Positions 18,234 through 25,645 of a DNA stretch of 64,000 nucleotides are shown one piece after another (positions within the stretch are counted from its first letter, which is position 1; every line of letters begins with the position of its first letter). Source of the stretch: Algoriphagus limi (GTDB taxonomy: Bacteria > Bacteroidota > Bacteroidia > Cytophagales > Cyclobacteriaceae); the NCBI RefSeq assembly GCF_024919275.1, contig NZ_JANWGH010000001.1, positions 434,001-498,000 of the forward strand. Direction: 5' to 3'. The notes under the pieces were generated by a model. It saw only the letters and a list, made by a program, of their open reading frames with translations, was not told the origin of the DNA and did no database searches. Position numbers and translations under genes: made by a program.

Positions 18234-18666
18234 AAAATTGAAAAGCTTCCACTCCCTTTCCCCTAAAGAGAGGAAGCTGTTTTTTCAAGTAATTTTCTTA
18301 TCAATCTACAGGGAGATTTTATTTTTTATTGGTTCTGAAAAGGCCTTCTCGGAAAAAATCATGAGAGAACATCCAAGGAAAAATATTTCTGAAGAAAATG
18401 AAGAATATGCTGCTGAAATTTCAAAGGCTATTCAGTTAGCAGCCAAATATATTCCCTGGAGAAACAAGTGTAGACATCGGTCTTGGCAGGCAGTTTATCT
18501 TCTCAATAAAAAGAGAATTCCTTATTCCTATCAAGTTGGAGTAAATAGAAGTAAAATTTCAGAAGGTCATTCTTGGGTAAAGGTAAATGCTAGATTCATA
18601 ACAGGGTACTGTAATACTTCAGATTATACTATAGTTGTAAATAGTCACCCATCAAATGAACTTTAA
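18217..18666 (+). CDS. Transglutaminase-like lasso peptide B2 protein (leader peptidase)
   Basis: A 149-residue protein of the lasso B2 family. The catalytic Cys is C85 in WRNKCRHRSWQA and the His is H118 in EGHSWVKV; the segment between (LLNKKRIPYSYQVGV) is the usual B2 text. The acidic residue usually found about 12 positions after the His is not obvious (G130 stands there; the next Asp is D136), so the triad needs a structural check. B2 removes the leader in an ATP-dependent partnership with the cyclase. I chose the ATG at 18217 over a TTG three bases earlier. The precursor gene begins 58 bases after its stop. Confidence 0.83.
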   Translation: MKKVLKKLKSFHSLSPKERKLFFQVIFLSIYREILFFIGSEKAFSEKIMREHPRKNISEENEEYAAEISKAIQLAAKYIPWRNKCRHRSWQAVYLLNKKRIPYSYQVGVNRSKISEGHSWVKVNARFITGYCNTSDYTIVVNSHPSNEL

Positions 18667-18724
18667 TTTATTAATTATCAGTTAGATATATAAAATTCCA
18701 ATAGGAACAAAGAGTAAATTGACA

Positions 18725-18841
18725 ATGAAAAAAGGAAAAAATAAAGTTTGGGAAAAACCAAAACTCTCAGTCATCTCCATAAATAGTGGTCCTTCTCCCC
18801 AAAACAATGAAAATAAAAATCACTGTATAATTTGTAGTTAA
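18725..18841 (+). CDS. Lasso peptide precursor (A), 38 residues
   Basis: A short gene between B2 and the nucleotidyltransferase gene. Its leader has W9-E-K-P12-K-L14, the YxxPxL recognition motif with Trp for Tyr. A likely core starts at G22: GPSPQNNENKNHCIICS, 17 residues. Glu at core position 8 would close an eight-residue ring with Gly1, the commonest lasso geometry together with nine. The tail carries Cys at core positions 13 and 16, able to form a tail disulfide, and the C-terminal residue is Ser, the residue phosphorylated by PadeK-like kinases. The residue at leader position -2 is Asn rather than the usual Thr. A core starting at S21 would give a nine-residue ring. The start, position and motif are seen; the cleavage site is inferred. 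Confidence 0.8.
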   Translation: MKKGKNKVWEKPKLSVISINSGPSPQNNENKNHCIICS

Positions 18842-18887
18842 TTTTTAGCAGTTTTCAAATTGAATTAGATTTTCTCATTTCAATATT

Positions 18888-19934
18888 TTGAAAAGTTTCT
18901 TGGATTTTGATAAGGTTGATTTTATAGTATTAAATTCTCGTCACCGGCTTTCCCTAGCTCAAATTGATAAGTTGGGATTGCACAAGACAGAAAAAGAAGA
19001 CTTAATCCAAGAAAAAGTAAAAGCCTTAGCTGAGCTAAAACAGGTACAATCTGCCTTAGACCAACTTGAAGCATCTGGAATTTCCTTTGTTCTATTGAAA
19101 GGAATTGGACTTTCTCAAAGAATCTACCAAGACCCCACTTTCCGATTTTCGAAAGATTTAGATATTCTCGTCCCAAATAGGGAGGAGGTAATTCAACTTA
19201 GAACTTTTTTATTGGAAAATGGCTGGGAACCTGTTTATCCCTATTGGGTTGAAGATTTGCCTCAGCGGGATTGGTATTTGGATTTAGCTAACGATGAACC
19301 TTTGGTAAATCCAGAAACTGGAATCAATATCGAAATTCACTGGGACTTGGATCGCTTAATATTTGATTTGCCTTCAACAGAATTTCAGGAATTAATTCAA
19401 CAGAATACTACTAGGATTCAGGTTTTAAATCGCTCTATAAGAGTCTTAAGCCCAGAATTAGAATTGGTCTATCTTTTTGCTCATGGGGCTAGGCATGCCT
19501 GGTTTCGATTAAAGTGGTTGGTGGATATCATTCATTATCCGGTTGAGATAATTGATCAACATAAATTTCAAGAATTACTGAAGCGTTTTCATGCCTCTCA
19601 TTTTCTCCCAGAGGCTAATGAATTGGCGAAATTTTATTTTGGAAGAGGGATTGAACTTCCAATGCAGGGTAAGTCTAATCCATTTGTAATTAAGTATGCT
19701 AAGGAACAAATAGCTAATGAAGTGGTAATTGGTTTTCCCAATTTGAAAGCTTTCCTCAAATACCTTTACCATCACTATTTCTTATTCGAAAAGAAAAGCA
19801 AAGCCTTTAAATTTCTATTTCGAACAATCGGAATAAGGCCTCAAGACATCTCAGCAATTAAATTACCCTATTATTGGCAGTACTTTTTTTATAGGTATTA
19901 TTCTTTGTTGAGGAGGAAGATAATTACAAAATAG
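18888..19934 (+). CDS. Nucleotidyltransferase-family protein of the lasso cluster (NTP_transf_5-like)
   Basis: A 348-residue protein of the nucleotidyltransferase family that often occurs in lasso and other RiPP clusters. The family text FVLLKGIGLSQRIYQDPTFRFSKDLDILV holds the K-G and the D-L-D acidic pair of the nucleotidyltransferase active site; later come EIHWDL and LFAHGARHAWFRLKWLVDI. Relatives in kinase-containing lasso clusters are thought to act on the phosphorylated C terminus of the peptide. The start is a TTG at 18888, 46 bases after the precursor stop; no in-frame ATG exists near the N terminus. After its stop the repeat block begins within a few bases. Family sure, role inferred. 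Confidence 0.8.
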   Translation: MKSFLDFDKVDFIVLNSRHRLSLAQIDKLGLHKTEKEDLIQEKVKALAELKQVQSALDQLEASGISFVLLKGIGLSQRIYQDPTFRFSKDLDILVPNREEVIQLRTFLLENGWEPVYPYWVEDLPQRDWYLDLANDEPLVNPETGINIEIHWDLDRLIFDLPSTEFQELIQQNTTRIQVLNRSIRVLSPELELVYLFAHGARHAWFRLKWLVDIIHYPVEIIDQHKFQELLKRFHASHFLPEANELAKFYFGRGIELPMQGKSNPFVIKYAKEQIANEVVIGFPNLKAFLKYLYHHYFLFEKKSKAFKFLFRTIGIRPQDISAIKLPYYWQYFFYRYYSLLRRKIITK

Positions 19935-20400
19935 AAATATGCCGTTGGCGAAATATACCTCCTTTTCAATCGGTGAAATACGTTCGGCTTCGCCTCACGA
20001 AATATACTCCCTTCGGTCGTGAAATATGCCTGCGGCGAAATACGCTTCGCGCCTGCCTGCCGTGGCAGGAGATATGCTTCACTTTGTTCAGCTAGATAAA
20101 CTCCGCTGCGCTTCGTTAGATATGCCTTCGGTAAGATAGCCTTAGCGCCAATTCCCCCTTTAACTTGTTGCTTTTGGTAGGACCTAAAAATAAAATCCAA
20201 AGGGGGCTAGGGTGATTTCACTTCAAATATTAAAGAAGGACTTTTCGTGATTTCTCCCGATAATTATCCGGGACCCCGATCAATAATTAAAATATCTCAT
20301 CGTAGTCATATCTTTTTTTTCTGCAAAGCTATCTTTGAATACTATTGGTAGTCATGCCTTTAATCCCTTGCACCTGTTCGTGTCTTCAAGAACGGTACCG
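19935..20400. repeat. Composite intergenic repeat, copy 4, with nested 18-bp insertion
   Basis: Module A units (19935-20142), the hairpin AATTCCCCCTTT ... AAAGGGGG ... GGGTGATTT (20150-20218), then the tail TTCAAATATTAAAGAAGGAC and ATTGGTAGTCATGCC near 20345-20358, and a GTTCGTGTCTTCAAGAACGG hairpin. Bases 20051-20068 (GCCTGCCTGCCGTGGCAG) interrupt a unit; without them it reads CGCTTCGCGAGATATGC, as in the intact units of copy 1. The gap from 20400 to the next gene at 20578 is pyrimidine-rich, with ACCTGAT / ACCTATC near 20422-20436, and no gene. Confidence 0.72.
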
Positions 20401-20577
20401 GGACCAGCCCCTTCTTTTTCCACCTGATCACCTATCTTTTTTACCATCAACCACCCACATAAATTGCAAACTCACCTTACTTTATTTCTATTTAATTCTC
20501 CTTTTATTTAGTATGTTAGTTTCACCAAACAACAAATTTCATCACTCAAAAAAATGGATGCCGAGCACCGGTTTTTC

Positions 20578-21939
20578 ATGAAAAACACCCTTTTATTTAT
20601 CCTCTTATTCATCGGTAGAGGCTGGGATGGATTTGCCTCGGACAAGGTGATGTTGCGGATTAAACCCGGAGAAATATCCAATAACTCAGAGTATTCAGAA
20701 CTTGCTCCTCATTTTTCAGAAGAAATGATCAAATCCTTAAGGGATTTACCGCTCACCTATAATCGATATTTCCAATTAATCGTACATGATGAAAAGATTT
20801 ATGCTTTTTCCCCTTGCTATTTGGATATATATCGCTGGGAAGGAGAAGAGTGGAATAACCTCTATCAATTTGACAATAAAGGCTATACCTGTGGAAGTCG
20901 CCTATTTTTTTATAAGAATCAGTTTCACTTATTGGGTGGCTATGGGTTTTGGAATAATCACACAGATCTCCTGCACTTCGATCAAAATTCCGGTTCCTGG
21001 TCTTTGGAAGTAAATGAGAACCAACCTGTTGATTACAATACTGAATTGATAGGCATAGGAGAGACCTCCGGATTTATGTTTTTAGGAATTCATCATAATC
21101 CCCGCCTGGGAATCGACAATGTCTATGAAGATGATGGGTTTATGTTGGATTTCGAATCCAAAACCTGGAATCGCTTGGATTTCGGCGGATTAATATCATT
21201 TTCTCCGGGTAAAGCTAAGTTCTTGATTCAGCAAGGAAGAGGAGTGGATACCGAAAATTTTATGGTTCTGAATGCCTTTACATCCACCGACCATAAATTG
21301 GGAATGCTTCTTTTTGATAAGAGGACTCTGGAGTTGCGCTTTTATAGAAGAGACTCACCTTTCGACTTTTTCAATTTTGCCAATTGGATTCTTGTTGAAG
21401 GTGATCAAATAAAATTTTCTGATAACCAAAATCAGATTCAAACTTTGGATATAGCAGATTTTTACCAAAAGGCTGATTTTGTTGGGAAGGCAGAGGTACA
21501 GCCTATTGCTGAAAGTTCTTATTTTCTAGAAAATTGGGAATATATTTTTCTTCTAATTAGTGCTGTTTTTGCTGGAACGGCTTTGGTCCTCTTTTTAGGT
21601 TTAAAAATATTTCCTTCTCAAACCCAAACTCTTCTCCAAAAATTCAGGTCAAAAAATATTCCAGAGAAGGAAGTCTTAAATGATGAAAAAAAGGAAGCGA
21701 TAGAGCTGTGGGAAAAGTTACTTTATCTTCAAGGTGAAACTCTTACCACAGAGCAATTGGATCAAGTTCTCGAAATTGATGGCATTCCAAATTTGGATAG
21801 AAAGAAAGTGAAGCGCTCTCGACTTATCAAAGCAATTAATAAGCATAGCGTGGCAAAATGGGGCTACACCTTGATAACAAAAAAAAGGAACCCTGAGGAT
21901 AAGCGCTTCATGATTTATAAGGTGGAAAAAGCACTTTAG
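20578..21939 (+). CDS. Membrane-anchored sensor-like protein, paralogue 1 (periplasmic beta domain, TM, cytoplasmic wHTH-like end)
   Basis: From the ATG at 20578 (453 residues; an ATG 24 bases earlier only adds eight residues before the signal peptide). Order: signal peptide to about residue 20, a large beta-rich periplasmic domain with kelch-like phrases (YAFSPCYLDIYRWEG, LLGGYGFWNNHTDLLHFD, LLFDKRTLELRFYRR), one membrane helix (YIFLLISAVFAGTALVLFLG), then a cytoplasmic part ending in ELDKVL/KKVKRSRLI/ITKKRNPEDKR-type text. That last segment resembles a winged helix: two helices, then a basic wing like the R-x-x-DPEDRR of MarR proteins. It may be a one-component transmembrane regulator. The gene at 22389 is its paralogue. 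No named function is known to me. Confidence 0.75.
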   Translation: MKNTLLFILLFIGRGWDGFASDKVMLRIKPGEISNNSEYSELAPHFSEEMIKSLRDLPLTYNRYFQLIVHDEKIYAFSPCYLDIYRWEGEEWNNLYQFDNKGYTCGSRLFFYKNQFHLLGGYGFWNNHTDLLHFDQNSGSWSLEVNENQPVDYNTELIGIGETSGFMFLGIHHNPRLGIDNVYEDDGFMLDFESKTWNRLDFGGLISFSPGKAKFLIQQGRGVDTENFMVLNAFTSTDHKLGMLLFDKRTLELRFYRRDSPFDFFNFANWILVEGDQIKFSDNQNQIQTLDIADFYQKADFVGKAEVQPIAESSYFLENWEYIFLLISAVFAGTALVLFLGLKIFPSQTQTLLQKFRSKNIPEKEVLNDEKKEAIELWEKLLYLQGETLTTEQLDQVLEIDGIPNLDRKKVKRSRLIKAINKHSVAKWGYTLITKKRNPEDKRFMIYKVEKAL

Positions 21940-22191
21940 TATAATTTTTTCTTATAATACCTATTTAAAGGAGTTGGTGTTGCCTGCCTTTTTAATTAAG
22001 TAAATCTATAGAAAATAGGAAATAATTTAAAATGCCTATATTTTTTTAATCATTTGTTTATCAATGTTTTAATCCATAAATAAAATATAGGTAACAGGTT
22101 TTGTTACCTATTTTACCTGATTTTATTAACTTAGTTCAAGCAATCTAATACTTTTGCATTGGATTTAAATGGTGTGATTCGCAGGAATTAT
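21940..22191 (+). promoter_or_regulatory. Upstream region with inverted repeat, shared operator-like text and -7 element
   Basis: GGTAACA-GGTTT-TGTTACC (22090-22108) is a clean inverted repeat. It overlaps TTGTTACCTATTTTACCTGA, almost the same as a string before the export operon at 9426-9449. TACTTTTG at 22149-22156 fits the -7 consensus, 36 bases before the ATG at 22192. No gene is seen here. Confidence 0.4.
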
Positions 22192-22392
22192 ATGAGATTT
22201 TTGTGTTTGTTTTTTCTAAGTCTAACTTTTTCAAAATGGGGATGTTCTCAAGTTCTCTTGAGGATGATTCCCCATACTTTGTTTAGTTATTTTTATGCAA
22301 AGCCATTTGGAAACTTTAATGATTCCTTTGTTGAAGGTATTCTTGTTAAGTATTCAAAAAACTTAAATGCATTTAACCTGACTCTTGCATGA
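22192..22392 (+). CDS. Truncated third paralogue of the sensor-like family (66 residues)
   Basis: The beginning MRFLCLFFLSLTFSKWGCSQ and VLLRMIPHTL matches the signal peptide and first strand of the two neighbouring full-length paralogues (SQSVKLRIRPYQV; SDKVMLRIKPGEI). After about 30 residues the similarity ends and the frame runs on for 36 unrelated residues. The stop codon overlaps the start of the next paralogue as ATGA (22389-22392), and it owns the promoter-like sequence upstream, so it may survive as a translated leader gene. It is either a decayed copy or a small exported peptide; I cannot tell which. Confidence 0.5.
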   Translation: MRFLCLFFLSLTFSKWGCSQVLLRMIPHTLFSYFYAKPFGNFNDSFVEGILVKYSKNLNAFNLTLA

Positions 22393-23753
22393 GGTACATT
22401 TATTTATGCTTCGTGTTGTTTTTGGGTTTTAGCCCCTTGCTTTCTGCTTCTCAGTCTGTCAAGCTGAGAATTAGACCATATCAGGTAGGAGGAATAAAAA
22501 ATTATGATTTACTCTCTCCATATTTTTCAAGGGAGCAGTTGGATTCTTTGGTTAATAAGCCATACGAAATTGGTGGAACTTACGACTTGGTCAAGGATGA
22601 TACTGGAACTTATGCTTTTTCTTCCTGCTATTTGGACGTTTACGAGTGGAAATCAGGTGCTTGGGAAAATCTTTATGGCTTTGATAATAAAGGCTATACA
22701 TGTAGTGCTAAGTTTTTTATTCATAATGATTCCATTTATTCTTTAGGAGGTTATGGATATTGGCGTAATCATTTGGATTTATTGTCTTTTGACAAAGGAA
22801 CCGGATCTTGGTCGCTTTTGACTCCAAAAGATCAACCACTAGATTTTGCGCCCGGAATTCCAGCCCAAAGTTCGAATGGGATATTTGTGCTTTTGCCCTT
22901 TGAAGAAAATCTTAGAACTGGTAAAAAAGGAACACACAGCCAAGGCTTTTTCCTTGATTTGGAAGAAATGTCCTGGAAGTATCTTTCACTTGGAAATATG
23001 GTTTCCTACGATTCCTATGATACCAAATTTAAGACAGGGACCTCGGAGCCTTTGGATACTAAAGATTTTCTAGCCTTTGCTTCTAGCGGAAATCAAAATA
23101 GAAGAATCGGTCTTTTAATATTGGATAAGGCCTCTTTGGAATTGCGTTTTTACAGGCTAGAAAGTGTGGCGAATTTAATTATGCTTCCATCTTGGATTTT
23201 GCAAGTGGGTAATCAAATTACTATTGAAACCTCTTGGGGAGAGATTCAGGAATTGGATATTGAGGAATTTTTTAATCAAGGAGAGTATGTGGGAAAAGCA
23301 GAAATCCTTCCCATGGGTCCAAGTGAAATAGAGCAATTAAAAAGAGAATACGTTCTAATTATTGCCACGCTTTTAATCATAACCGGCGTAGTCTTGTTTT
23401 TTGTTGTTAGAAAAGCACTCAATCAAGCAAATGGGCAGGCAGAAGCTCTGGGTTTGGGTGAAAATGGAAAGCCAAGCAATTCTATTCCACCTGTTAACCT
23501 GGAAGAACAGGGCTTATTTCATCACATTCATTCCTATCAAGGAAAGGTTTTGACAGCAGATGAATTGGACAAGGTGCTGAATATTGATCACTTACCGAAT
23601 CCTGATAATAAAAAAGTAAAACGCTCAAGATTAATTCGGGAACTAAATCTTCAAAGTGAGGAAACATTGGGTTTCCCTTTGATTACTAGAAAGAAAAACC
23701 CGGATGATAAGCGCTATCTCTTATATGAAATCAATAGTAAAAGGTTGAATTAA
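22389..23753 (+). CDS. Membrane-anchored sensor-like protein, paralogue 2
   Basis: A 454-residue protein with the same layout as the one at 20578: signal peptide (to about residue 22, SLLSASQS-type end), periplasmic beta-rich domain with YAFSSCYLDVYEWKSG, SLGGYGYWRNHLDLLSFD and LLILDKASLELRFYRL, a membrane helix at about 320-340 (LIIATLLIITGVVLFFVV), a linker, and the cytoplasmic end LTADELDKVL ... KKVKRSRLI ... LITRKKNPDDKRYLLYEI. The two copies agree best in the beta domain repeats and the last 60 residues. It starts inside the stop codon of the truncated paralogue (ATGA), which suggests coupled translation. The likely role is sensing in the periplasm and a response in the cytoplasm; this is inferred from the layout. 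Confidence 0.75.
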   Translation: MRYIYLCFVLFLGFSPLLSASQSVKLRIRPYQVGGIKNYDLLSPYFSREQLDSLVNKPYEIGGTYDLVKDDTGTYAFSSCYLDVYEWKSGAWENLYGFDNKGYTCSAKFFIHNDSIYSLGGYGYWRNHLDLLSFDKGTGSWSLLTPKDQPLDFAPGIPAQSSNGIFVLLPFEENLRTGKKGTHSQGFFLDLEEMSWKYLSLGNMVSYDSYDTKFKTGTSEPLDTKDFLAFASSGNQNRRIGLLILDKASLELRFYRLESVANLIMLPSWILQVGNQITIETSWGEIQELDIEEFFNQGEYVGKAEILPMGPSEIEQLKREYVLIIATLLIITGVVLFFVVRKALNQANGQAEALGLGENGKPSNSIPPVNLEEQGLFHHIHSYQGKVLTADELDKVLNIDHLPNPDNKKVKRSRLIRELNLQSEETLGFPLITRKKNPDDKRYLLYEINSKRLN

Positions 23754-23804
23754 ACCATCTAATAATCAATTGTTTAAAAGTTTTAGAAAACTAAAAAGAG
23801 ATAT

Positions 23805-24365
23805 ATGATCTCCTATTTAAAGAATATTTTTAAAGGCTCTAAAGTGGTAAAAAAGACTATGAATGGCTTGCCTTATACCTATCAATTTGAAGGCAAACCA
23901 GTCTTTTTTGATCCCATACAAATGTTGCGAGAATTTAATTTTCGATATCAGGACCAAGGGGTTCAACGATTGCCTTACCAATTCGACCAAGACCCACTTC
24001 CCAATTATATAGAATTCCCCAATGAATCAGATAATCCATCGGTTTATTGTAAAACAAGACTCAATAACCAAGATTTTGAGGCTTTCCGATATGTATTTAA
24101 AATCTCCCATTACCCGGCGAGTCATTATCGCTTTATCTATGGAGGAGAAAAGATGGCGACCTTCACCCGCATTTACCATCAATCCTATTATCACCAAAAC
24201 CTGGGACTCAAACTGGCTACCATCCATAAAGATTCCTTGGATCTTTCTTCAGAAAAATGGGCCTGGGAACATCCGGATGGTAAAGTCCTCTTTTTGGAGA
24301 AATTCGGATATCCTCAAGTTTGGAACTTTAACAATATCACTCAAGTCAATCAGTTGATCAACTGA
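23805..24365 (+). CDS. Hypothetical protein, 186 residues
   Basis: I do not recognise this protein. It has no signal peptide or membrane helix and is rich in aromatic residues and His (SHYPASHYRFIYGG, YHQSYYHQN, WAWEHPDGKVLFLEKFGYPQVWNF). The frame is open throughout, has normal codon usage for the region, and starts with ATG 51 bases after the second sensor-like gene, so it may be the last gene of that unit. No catalytic motif is evident. Confidence 0.6.
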   Translation: MISYLKNIFKGSKVVKKTMNGLPYTYQFEGKPVFFDPIQMLREFNFRYQDQGVQRLPYQFDQDPLPNYIEFPNESDNPSVYCKTRLNNQDFEAFRYVFKISHYPASHYRFIYGGEKMATFTRIYHQSYYHQNLGLKLATIHKDSLDLSSEKWAWEHPDGKVLFLEKFGYPQVWNFNNITQVNQLIN

Positions 24366-24741
24366 TTGAAAATCAACTTAAATGCTGCATTTGCCTACTT
24401 TCTGATGAAGAAAGCTCGGTATAAAATGCAAAAAAATAGATGTATAAATCTTACAATTTAGTTGCAAAAACTGAGTACTAAAACTACTCGGTTTTGTATA
24501 TTTGGAATGCCAATTCACCCCCGTTTTTGAAGTTTCGAATTGGCTTTTCAAAAACCCACCTAAGGGTATACTTCTTTTTAATAAAGGCTAAGACCAAAGA
24601 AAGAAAAGATCGAGTTAGAAGGATTTTTGCTCAACTGAAGGTAGTAACAGTTCTGTTTTCCTTACACTCGATTTTTCTGGAAATGGGACTGAAAGGGCGA
24701 AGCTATATTTATCGTTAAGAGTTAATTGTTAAGAGTTAAAA
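24366..24741. other. Gap without a supported gene
   Basis: This 376-base stretch holds a 74-codon frame (24494-24718) with no start-site support and no similarity I recognise. Its last bases (24716-24741, GTTAAGAGTTAATTGTTAAG) are period-7 repeat text leading into the next gene. Confidence 0.4.
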
Positions 24742-25125
24742 GTGGCCCGAATTGAAAATTTTGAAGATTTAGATGTTTGGAAAATTGCAAGGCAATTGTG
24801 CATTGTTGTTAAAGGCTTTACATCAAAGAGTAAGTTTTTAAAAGATTTTAAATTTTCCGCCCAAATTAATTCAGCTGCTGGTTCAATTATGGACAACATT
24901 GCAGAAGGATTTGAACGAGATGGAAATAAGGAGTTTATAAATTTCTTATACATCGCGAAAGGGTCAAATGGAGAAGTCCGCTCGCAATCCTATAGGGCAC
25001 TTGATTGGGACTATATTTCAAAAGAGGAGCAAAATGAAATTTTGGTTCTTACGGAAAAGTTAAAATTCAAGCTTCAAGGACTTATTAATACTTTAAAGAA
25101 CAGTGGAGCAAAAGGATATAAATGA
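24742..25125 (+). CDS. Four-helix-bundle protein (23S rRNA intervening-sequence protein family)
   Basis: A 127-residue all-helical protein of the family first seen in 23S rRNA intervening sequences. Marks are the start MARIENFEDLDVWKIARQL, the middle helix FSAQINSAAGSIMDNIAEGFERDGNKEFINFLYIAKGS and the end in a long helix with KLKFKLQGLINTLK. The biochemical role is not established. It starts at GTG directly after period-7 repeat text and is followed by more of it (25140-25200), so it stands as a separate unit between the sensor-like genes and the polysaccharide locus. Confidence 0.9.
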   Translation: MARIENFEDLDVWKIARQLCIVVKGFTSKSKFLKDFKFSAQINSAAGSIMDNIAEGFERDGNKEFINFLYIAKGSNGEVRSQSYRALDWDYISKEEQNEILVLTEKLKFKLQGLINTLKNSGAKGYK

Positions 25126-25139
25126 AAATAATCCCACTT

Positions 25140-25200
25140 GTTTTTGAGTTCAATACGTTTAACGATTTAACAATTAACATTTAACGATTTTTTCCTAATT
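25140..25200. repeat. Period-7 repeat block (TTTAACGA type)
   Basis: GTTTAACGATTTAACAATTAAC and ATTTAACGATTTTTT repeat the pattern nTTAACn in steps of seven bases between the four-helix-bundle gene and the cytidylyltransferase-like gene. Confidence 0.6.
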
Positions 25201-25225
25201 ATCAGGGTCTTAGTTCGAAAATAAA

Positions 25226-25645
25226 ATGAATAAAGCCATTATCGTTTCCGGTTACTTCAACCCCCTTCACAAGGGCCACATTGAATATTTCAATAATGCC
25301 AAGGCTGCGGGGGATGAATTGATAGTCATTGTAAACAGTGATCATCAGCGAGCTTTGAAAGGAAGCAAGGAATTTCAGTTGGAAGATGAGCGCATGTTCA
25401 TCGTTTCCAATATCAAAAGCGTCGATCGGGTATATCTTTCCATCGATCAGGATAGAACAGTCTGTGAAACAATCCGAAAGGTTCACCAAGAATTAGGAGA
25501 TAAATACCAACTTGCCTTCGCCAACGGAGGAGATCAGAATAATCAATCCATTCCTGAGGTTCCAGTTTGCCAGGAATTGGGCATAGAACTATTGGATGGA
25601 ATGGGAGAGAAGATACAGTCGAGTTCGTGGTTGCTGCGCAATTAA
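25226..25645 (+). CDS. Cytidylyltransferase/adenylyltransferase-like enzyme (sugar or polyol phosphate)
   Basis: A 139-residue nucleotidyltransferase of the TagD/HldE-C type. The signature HxGH is present as H-K-G-H in SGYFNPLHKGHIEYFNNAK, and the C-terminal lysine loop is GEKIQSSSWLL. It would join CMP or AMP to a small phosphate, such as glycerol phosphate or heptose phosphate, in the cytoplasm, making an activated precursor for the polysaccharide encoded downstream. No dedicated heptose genes are in the window, so the substrate stays open. The start is ATG; the gene is flanked on both sides by period-7 repeats. Confidence 0.85.
   Translation: MNKAIIVSGYFNPLHKGHIEYFNNAKAAGDELIVIVNSDHQRALKGSKEFQLEDERMFIVSNIKSVDRVYLSIDQDRTVCETIRKVHQELGDKYQLAFANGGDQNNQSIPEVPVCQELGIELLDGMGEKIQSSSWLLRN

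Noticed and set aside
20345..20581. A 78-codon frame before the first sensor-like gene
   Set aside because: It begins in the tail of composite repeat copy 4 and has low-complexity pyrimidine-derived text; it also overlaps the real start.
24494..24718. A 74-codon frame between the orphan gene and the four-helix-bundle gene
   Set aside because: No recognisable similarity, no promoter or start support, basic composition as in random AT-rich DNA.
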